Positions 58,537 to 64,000 of a stretch of DNA of 64,000 bases are shown here, one piece after another (the first letter of the stretch is position 1; the number at the start of each line of letters is the position of its first letter). A program made the translations under genes and the position numbers. The stretch lies in the NCBI GenBank assembly GCA_947585425.1, contig CANPWZ010000006.1, forward strand, positions 1-64,000, written 5' to 3'. The notes below the pieces were generated by a model, which did no database searches, had not been told where the DNA came from, and saw nothing but the letters and a program-made list of their open reading frames with translations. This DNA is from an uncultured Oscillospiraceae bacterium. GTDB taxonomy: Bacteria > Bacillota > Clostridia > Oscillospirales > Oscillospiraceae.

Positions 58537-59163
58537 ATGGCAAAAGAGGAGCGCGAGCACAGGTCCCGCAAGAGCTGGATCATCAAGCTAGTCGTGGCGC
58601 TGGTCGTGGTGGCCGGTGTGGCGCTGGCGGGGGTCCGCATCGGCGCGGAGCTGGCCAAGGAGCCCGAACCCGTCATTACCAGCGAGCTGCTGGGCCAGCA
58701 GCTCCAGTCCGTCCAGGAGCTGGTCAGCGTGGACTACCGCTACACCAATATGGGCAAGTTCGAAAACCAGCTGGACTTCTACGGCTGGCATGTCCCCTTC
58801 ACCGGCAAGAGCTTCATCATCTCCTACGACGGGATCATCAAGGCCGGGGTGGATCTGGGCCAGGCGAAGGTGGACGTGAACGAGCTGACCAAGGCGGTCA
58901 CCGTCACCCTGCCGGAGAGCGCCATCCTCTCCCACGAGATCCCCGAGTCCAGCATCCAGGTGTTCAACGAGAAGGACGGCCTGTTCAACCCCATCACCAT
59001 CGACGACTACACCGGCTTCACCCGGGACCAGAAGGCCGCCGTGGAGCAGAAGGCCATCGACAACGGCCTGCTCACCGCCGCCTCCCAGCGGGCCGGGGAT
59101 ACGGTGAAGTCCCTGCTGGAGCTGATCCCCGGCATGGACAGGTACACCCTGGCGGTAAAGTAA
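58537..59163 (+). CDS. Membrane-anchored DUF4230 protein
   Basis: 208 residues. A basic N-terminus (KEEREHRSRKSW) precedes one membrane helix (IIKLVVALVVVAGVALAGV), and the rest is extracytoplasmic. The ELVSVDYRYTNMGKFE...FIISYDGIIKAGVDL pattern is that of DUF4230. Function unknown. AGAGGGG-type RBS before the ATG; its own terminator follows. Confidence 0.85.
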   Translation: MAKEEREHRSRKSWIIKLVVALVVVAGVALAGVRIGAELAKEPEPVITSELLGQQLQSVQELVSVDYRYTNMGKFENQLDFYGWHVPFTGKSFIISYDGIIKAGVDLGQAKVDVNELTKAVTVTLPESAILSHEIPESSIQVFNEKDGLFNPITIDDYTGFTRDQKAAVEQKAIDNGLLTAASQRAGDTVKSLLELIPGMDRYTLAVK

Positions 59164-59178
59164 AGCGGACATAACGGC

Positions 59179-59210
59179 GCCCGGCTCCCAAGGGAGCCGG
59201 GCACTTTTTG
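59179..59210 (+). terminator. Terminator of the DUF4230 gene
   Basis: GCCCGGCTCCC and GGGAGCCGGGC form a perfect 11-bp stem with an AA loop followed by ACTTTTT. Confidence 0.9.
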
Positions 59211-59286
59211 CCCTCGCGCGCCCGGGGGACGTTCCATTGCACAAAAAATCTTGTCAAAACTTTTTTGCAATTTTACAATCTTCCAC

Positions 59287-59315
59287 TTGCAAAATTTCCG
59301 GTCCCGATGTAGAAT
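59287..59315 (+). promoter_or_regulatory. gdhA promoter
   Basis: TTGCAA and TAGAAT are separated by 17 bases, about 50 bases upstream of the start codon, in an otherwise AT-rich patch. Confidence 0.6.
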
Positions 59316-59347
59316 ACGTTAGCACATTAAACCAACACTTTCAATGA

Positions 59348-60712
<1,365 letters not shown>

Positions 60713-60756
60713 CGTCCTCGCAAGCTCCATATCCTTCACTTCCGCCTGCGGCGAAA

Positions 60757-60824
60757 GCTCACTCATTTCGCTGCTCGTCCTTTCCCCACGAAAACCGCTG
60801 GCGGTTTCCGCGGGGGCCCCGTTA
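60757..60824 (+). repeat. Dispersed GC-rich repeat, copy 2
   Basis: Partner of 30273-30342. Both copies end in the identical GCGGGGGCCCCGTT after a short hairpin-forming GGCGG-TTT block. Confidence 0.55.
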
Positions 60825-60841
60825 GATTCCGCATATCGCCA

Positions 60842-60875
60842 AACTCCCCCGCCGTCCGGCGGGGGAGTTTTTTTG
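60842..60875. terminator. Terminator after gdhA
   Basis: AACTCCCCCGCCG pairs with CGGCGGGGGAGTT, a strong GC stem followed by TTTTTTTG on the plus strand. Confidence 0.85.
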
Positions 60876-60893
60876 AAAAATTGTAAAACACCC

Positions 60894-60944
60894 TTGACAC
60901 CGAATGTAAAGCGTGCTATACTCCAAACGTAAAGTGAGCTTTAC
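60894..60944 (+). promoter_or_regulatory. Promoter and twin operators of the small XRE operon
   Basis: TTGACA and TATACT are exactly 17 bases apart. Two similar inverted repeats, GTAAAGCGTGCTATAC (60906-60921) and GTAAAGTGAGCTTTAC (60929-60944), overlap the -10 and the start site 23 bases apart. This is the pattern of an autorepressor, most likely the XRE protein encoded next. Confidence 0.7.
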
Positions 60945-60965
60945 TTTCCTGAAAGGAGGGGTCCC

Positions 60966-61169
60966 ATGGAAAACCGCATCGCCGCCCTGCGGAAGGAGCG
61001 GCGCGTCTCCCAGGCGGAGCTGGCCGACGCGGTATCGGTGACCCGCCAGACCATCATCTCCCTGGAGAACGGGCGGTACAACGCCTCCCTCCTGCTGGCC
61101 CACCGTATCGCGGCCTACTTCGGCCTGACCATCGAGGATGTATTTCTGTTTGAGGAGGAGCAGACATGA
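60966..61169 (+). CDS. Small XRE-family transcriptional regulator (YozG-like)
   Basis: 67 residues, essentially one helix-turn-helix ([35 protein letters not shown]) plus a short C-terminal [16 protein letters not shown] typical of the YozG group. AAAGGAGG is its RBS. It overlaps the next gene (ATGA), and such regulators commonly repress an operon with small membrane proteins, as here. Confidence 0.9.
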   Translation: MENRIAALRKERRVSQAELADAVSVTRQTIISLENGRYNASLLLAHRIAAYFGLTIEDVFLFEEEQT

Positions 61170-61582
61170 AGAAAAAACAGATTTTTGCCGCGCTGGGCCT
61201 GGTCCTGGCCCTGGGGCTCTGGCTGGCCGCGTTTTTCCTGGACGGCCGGATACCCGACAGCGTGGGCGGAGCCCTGTTCGGCCTGGGAGGGGCCCTGCTG
61301 GGGGTCTGCGGCGCCGCCCTGATCGGGGGCAGTATCGAGGGCCGCATGACCCCGGAGGAGCGCCGGGAGCTGGAGGTGGGGGAACAGGATGAGCGTAACG
61401 CGGCCATCCGGGACAGGGCAGCTCTGAAAAGCTGGTACTGGACTTTGTACCTCCTGTGGGGGCTGTTTTTCCTGACCCTGATCCTGGAACGCGGCCCCTT
61501 TTTCGTCCTTGTCACCATCACCATCGTCCTGCACTGCGTATTCTACCTGATCAATCTGGGCCGCATGGCCCGGGAGATGTGA
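61166..61582 (+). CDS. Small membrane protein (DUF2178-like)
   Basis: 138 residues with four hydrophobic segments: residues ~7-24, 34-54, then two after the conserved-looking [23 protein letters not shown]-x3-I motif before a pair of helices is seen in DUF2178-type proteins next to YozG regulators. Function unknown. Its start overlaps the regulator stop. Confidence 0.75.
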   Translation: MKKKQIFAALGLVLALGLWLAAFFLDGRIPDSVGGALFGLGGALLGVCGAALIGGSIEGRMTPEERRELEVGEQDERNAAIRDRAALKSWYWTLYLLWGLFFLTLILERGPFFVLVTITIVLHCVFYLINLGRMAREM

Positions 61583-61593
61583 GGAGGACGACC

Positions 61594-62055
61594 ATGCTGA
61601 TCAAAAATCTGTTCTGTGGCCCCGACTACAACAAGTCCTTGCGCCGCCGCCTGTGGCTGGGCGCCGCGCTTCTGGGGGTGGGACTGGTGGGCTTCGTCTG
61701 CTGGTTCCTGGTGGTCCCCGGCAGCGGGTTGGACGACCACGCCCGGGGCTTCTACCTGGGGGCGGCCACCGGCGTCACCCTCGGAGCGGTCATCCTGCTG
61801 GCCCGCACTGTCTGGCTGCTGACCCATCCCGACGCCCGGAAGAAGGCACAGATCGAGGACACCGACGAGCGGGAGGTCCACATCACCCGCGCCGCCGCCC
61901 AGTTCGCCGGGCTGTTCACCTTTTTCGTGACCGCGGCCCTGCTGTTCTGGGTTGTGGCCGCGCCCCTGCCCGCCTTCAAGGTCCTGTTCAGCCTGATGCT
62001 GTGCTACGGCCTGTCCTTCTCGTTCGCCCGGGCGTACCTGTCCAAAAAGTTGTGA
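61594..62055 (+). CDS. Small membrane protein, second of the XRE operon
   Basis: 153 residues from the ATG at 61594, preceded by GAGGAGGACGACC; the longer tracked start is a shadow. Four hydrophobic segments, with EDTDEREVHITRAAAQFAG between the second and third, echo the DER motif of the previous gene, so the two may be diverged relatives forming a complex. Its stop overlaps the GTG of the next gene. Confidence 0.75.
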   Translation: MLIKNLFCGPDYNKSLRRRLWLGAALLGVGLVGFVCWFLVVPGSGLDDHARGFYLGAATGVTLGAVILLARTVWLLTHPDARKKAQIEDTDEREVHITRAAAQFAGLFTFFVTAALLFWVVAAPLPAFKVLFSLMLCYGLSFSFARAYLSKKL

Positions 62056-62939
62056 GCGCCCGGTATCTGACGCTGGCCGTCACGCCCGACCTGGCCGGCC
62101 GGGAGGTGGACGCTCTCCTCCGCAAAACGCTGGGCCTGTCGGGCACGGTGCTCCGCCGGGTGAAGTGGCTGGAGGACGGCATCACCCTGGACGGCCTGCG
62201 GGTCACCGTCCGGGCCCGGGCGCGGGAGGGCCAGACCCTCTCCGTGCGGCTCACCGTGCCGGAGCGGATCTCCGGGGTGGTCCCCGTCCCCGGCCCCCTG
62301 GACATCGTGTATGAGGACGGGGACATGGTGGTGCTGAACAAGGCCCCCGGCGTGCTGGTCCACCCCGGCCACGGCCATTTCGACGACACTCTGGGCAATT
62401 TCCTGCTCCACCACTACGACGAGACCGGGGACGAGTCCGACTTTCATCCCGTCCACCGGCTGGACAAGGGCACCTCGGGGCTGCTGGTGGTGGCCAAGCA
62501 CCCCCACGCCCAGGAGCGGCTGAAAAATCAGCTCCACACCGGGGATTTCCGCCGGGTCTACCTGGCGGTGTGCGACGGCTGCCCGGAGCCGCCCGGGGGC
62601 GTCATCGACGCCCCCATCGGCATGGCCGAGGGCTCCCTGGTGGCCCGGACCGTCCGGCCTGGCGGCCTCCCCGCCCGGACCCGGTACCGGGTATTGGAAG
62701 CTGGCCCCCGCTCCCTGGTGGAGCTGGAGCTGGACACCGGCCGCACCCATCAGATCCGGGTCCACATGGCATACCTCGGCTGCCCCCTGACAGGGGACTT
62801 CCTCTACGGCACGGAGGACAGGACCCTGATCGGCCGCCCCGCCCTCCACTCCTGCCGGCTGGAGCTGACCCACCCCGTCACCGGGGAGCGGCTGGCCTTT
62901 GAATCCCCCCTGCCCGAGGATATGAAAAAACTGATATAG
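62052..62939 (+). CDS. RluA-family pseudouridine synthase
   Basis: 295 residues from the GTG at 62052 (GTGA overlap with the preceding gene). The N-terminal S4-like part (DALLRKTLGLSGTVLRRVKW) is followed by the catalytic HRLDKGTSGLLVVAK with the active Asp, then RVYLAVCDG and LELDTGRTHQIRVHMAYLG. It isomerises uridine in rRNA or tRNA; which site cannot be told among RluA/C/D-type paralogues. It is translationally coupled to the membrane-protein operon although functionally unrelated. Confidence 0.9.
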   Translation: MSARYLTLAVTPDLAGREVDALLRKTLGLSGTVLRRVKWLEDGITLDGLRVTVRARAREGQTLSVRLTVPERISGVVPVPGPLDIVYEDGDMVVLNKAPGVLVHPGHGHFDDTLGNFLLHHYDETGDESDFHPVHRLDKGTSGLLVVAKHPHAQERLKNQLHTGDFRRVYLAVCDGCPEPPGGVIDAPIGMAEGSLVARTVRPGGLPARTRYRVLEAGPRSLVELELDTGRTHQIRVHMAYLGCPLTGDFLYGTEDRTLIGRPALHSCRLELTHPVTGERLAFESPLPEDMKKLI

Positions 62940-62940
62940 C

Positions 62941-62972
62941 GAGCCGCCGCCGGTTTCGGCGGCGGTTCTGTT
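62941..62972 (+). terminator. Terminator after the RluA-family gene
   Basis: AGCCGCCGCCG and CGGCGGCGGTTCT pair around a GTTT loop and are followed by GTTTTG. Confidence 0.75.
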
Positions 62973-63012
62973 TTGCGCCTCTCCCGCATAGAGTGCAGGG
63001 AGGTGAACGCAA

Positions 63013-64000
63013 ATGAAAAAGACCCGGACAACCCATCCCCATCCCGTTTGGAGGCTCCTCCGCCGGGGGCTGGCTGTGTTCCTGGCGGTGATGGCTCTTT
63101 GGTTGGTGTGGCTCACCGGCGACCCCGCCGCCGCCCTGGACGAGCTGACCGCTCTGGCCGCCGACGCGGAGGTGGCCACCTCCCTGCTGGCGGCGGAGCT
63201 GGGGACCACGCCCGAGGAGGGCGGCCTCTCCCCTCTGGACAAGCTGGTGCTGGCCCAGTCCTCCCTGCTCAGCGGGACGCTGCCCGACCCGGAGCCCACC
63301 CTCTCTCCCCCGCCCACGGCGGCGCCCTCCCCCTCCTATACCGCCCCGCCGGAGTTCAACGACGAGGACGACGACCCCCTGCCCCCCTCCGCCACCGCCG
63401 CGCCGGACGGCGTCATCTCCAAAACGCTGAAAGCGGGCACGTCGGCCAAATACATCACGGTGGGGAATGTATCCGTCTACAACCGCACCGATTACACCGT
63501 CGATTTGGCTCCCCTGCTGGACAGCGCTCCCCGTCTGACCAAAGGAGAGGGCCCCCAGATCCTGATCTATCACTCCCACGCCACCGAGGCGTACCACCCG
63601 GACGGGAACGACGTGTACGAGCCCAGCGGCGACCACCGCACTCTGGACACCAATTTCAACATGGTCCGGGTGGGCGAGGAGATGAAGGAGGTATTCGAGG
63701 CGGCGGGGTTCCAGGTCATCCACGACGAGACCCTGTACGACTATCCCAACTACAATAACTCTTACAGCCGCTCCGCCGAGGGCGTGTCCAAATGGCTGGA
63801 GCAGTACCCCACCCTCACCCTGATCCTGGACGTCCACCGGGACGCGCTGGCGGCCACCGACGGCACCATCTACAAGACGGCGGTGGGCACGGTGGACAAC
63901 TGCGCCCAGGTGATGATGGTCATGGGCACCGACGACAGCGGCGCGGCCCACCCCAACTGGAAGGTGAATCTCTCCCTGGCGCTGGCCGTACAAAAGAGGC
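63013..64000 (+). CDS. spoIIP: Stage II sporulation protein P (3' end beyond window)
   Basis: Absent from the ORF track because it runs off the window; the frame is open from the ATG at 63013 (GGAGGTGA upstream) to base 64000, ~329 residues. An N-terminal membrane helix (LAVFLAVMALWLVWL) and a Pro-rich linker precede the amidase/endopeptidase domain with ILIYHSHATEAY (zinc His and Glu), VRVGEEMKEVFEAAGF and ILDVHRDA. SpoIIP works with SpoIID and SpoIIM to thin septal peptidoglycan and drive engulfment during sporulation. It is good evidence that the host forms endospores. Confidence 0.93.
   Translation, partial: MKKTRTTHPHPVWRLLRRGLAVFLAVMALWLVWLTGDPAAALDELTALAADAEVATSLLAAELGTTPEEGGLSPLDKLVLAQSSLLSGTLPDPEPTLSPPPTAAPSPSYTAPPEFNDEDDDPLPPSATAAPDGVISKTLKAGTSAKYITVGNVSVYNRTDYTVDLAPLLDSAPRLTKGEGPQILIYHSHATEAYHPDGNDVYEPSGDHRTLDTNFNMVRVGEEMKEVFEAAGFQVIHDETLYDYPNYNNSYSRSAEGVSKWLEQYPTLTLILDVHRDALAATDGTIYKTAVGTVDNCAQVMMVMGTDDSGAAHPNWKVNLSLALAVQKR

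Overview
The window is GC-rich and reads as chromosome from a spore-forming, strictly anaerobic Clostridia bacterium, most like the Oscillospiraceae of the gut. Supporting genes are SpoIIP, class III anaerobic ribonucleotide reductase NrdD/NrdG, NADP-type glutamate dehydrogenase, and CUT1 sugar uptake feeding GH32 enzymes. No species can be named from the sequence alone. Two integrated elements interrupt ordinary chromosome.

1-766 is the right end of a first integrated element: the tail of a Fic protein, its terminator, and a 3' initiator-tRNA fragment. 761-30226 is a second, related element bounded by 180-bp direct repeats (4 mismatches) that end in the same tRNA 3' half. Its leftward genes are an integrase, a small accessory protein, a secreted protein, a MobP/MobL-type relaxase with Sel1 repeats, a relaxosome accessory protein, a replication/partition-type HTH protein and an excisionase-like protein. 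No type IV secretion genes are visible, so it is best read as a mobilizable rather than self-transmissible element. Rightward, it encodes a 1020-aa protein carrying, in the right order, the signature motifs of the eukaryotic RDR/QDE-1 (YonO-like) two-barrel RNA polymerases, including the DxDGD active site. A translationally coupled 290-aa partner of unknown function follows. The rest of the element is a surface module: a class B sortase, a 5336-aa repeat adhesin, a long leader region, and another tyrosine recombinase.

30227-37367 is chromosomal core: dinB, dut, nrdG, nrdD with a likely NrdR-controlled promoter, a cysteine-rich protein, and ychF.

37368 to about 54276 is a second island inserted at the very 5' end of ychF. 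It carries an integrase, an excisionase, a second recombinase and a complete fructan/sucrose operon under a LacI regulator: ABC ATPase, two permeases, a binding protein, a CBM-type lipoprotein, a secreted GH32, a YesL protein, an intracellular GH32 and a fructokinase. The native ychF promoter, RBS and first five codons appear to be stranded at 54232-54365, while the island supplies a new RBS and start at 37367.

54400-64000 is core again: an XRE regulator, a DUF975-CmpB membrane fusion, a TrmB-GNAT fusion, a DUF4230 protein, gdhA, a small autoregulated XRE/membrane-protein operon ending in an RluA pseudouridine synthase, and the 5' part of spoIIP. The observations most worth following up are the RDR-like polymerase on a mobilizable element, with its Shine-Dalgarno inside a hairpin, and the displaced ychF start.
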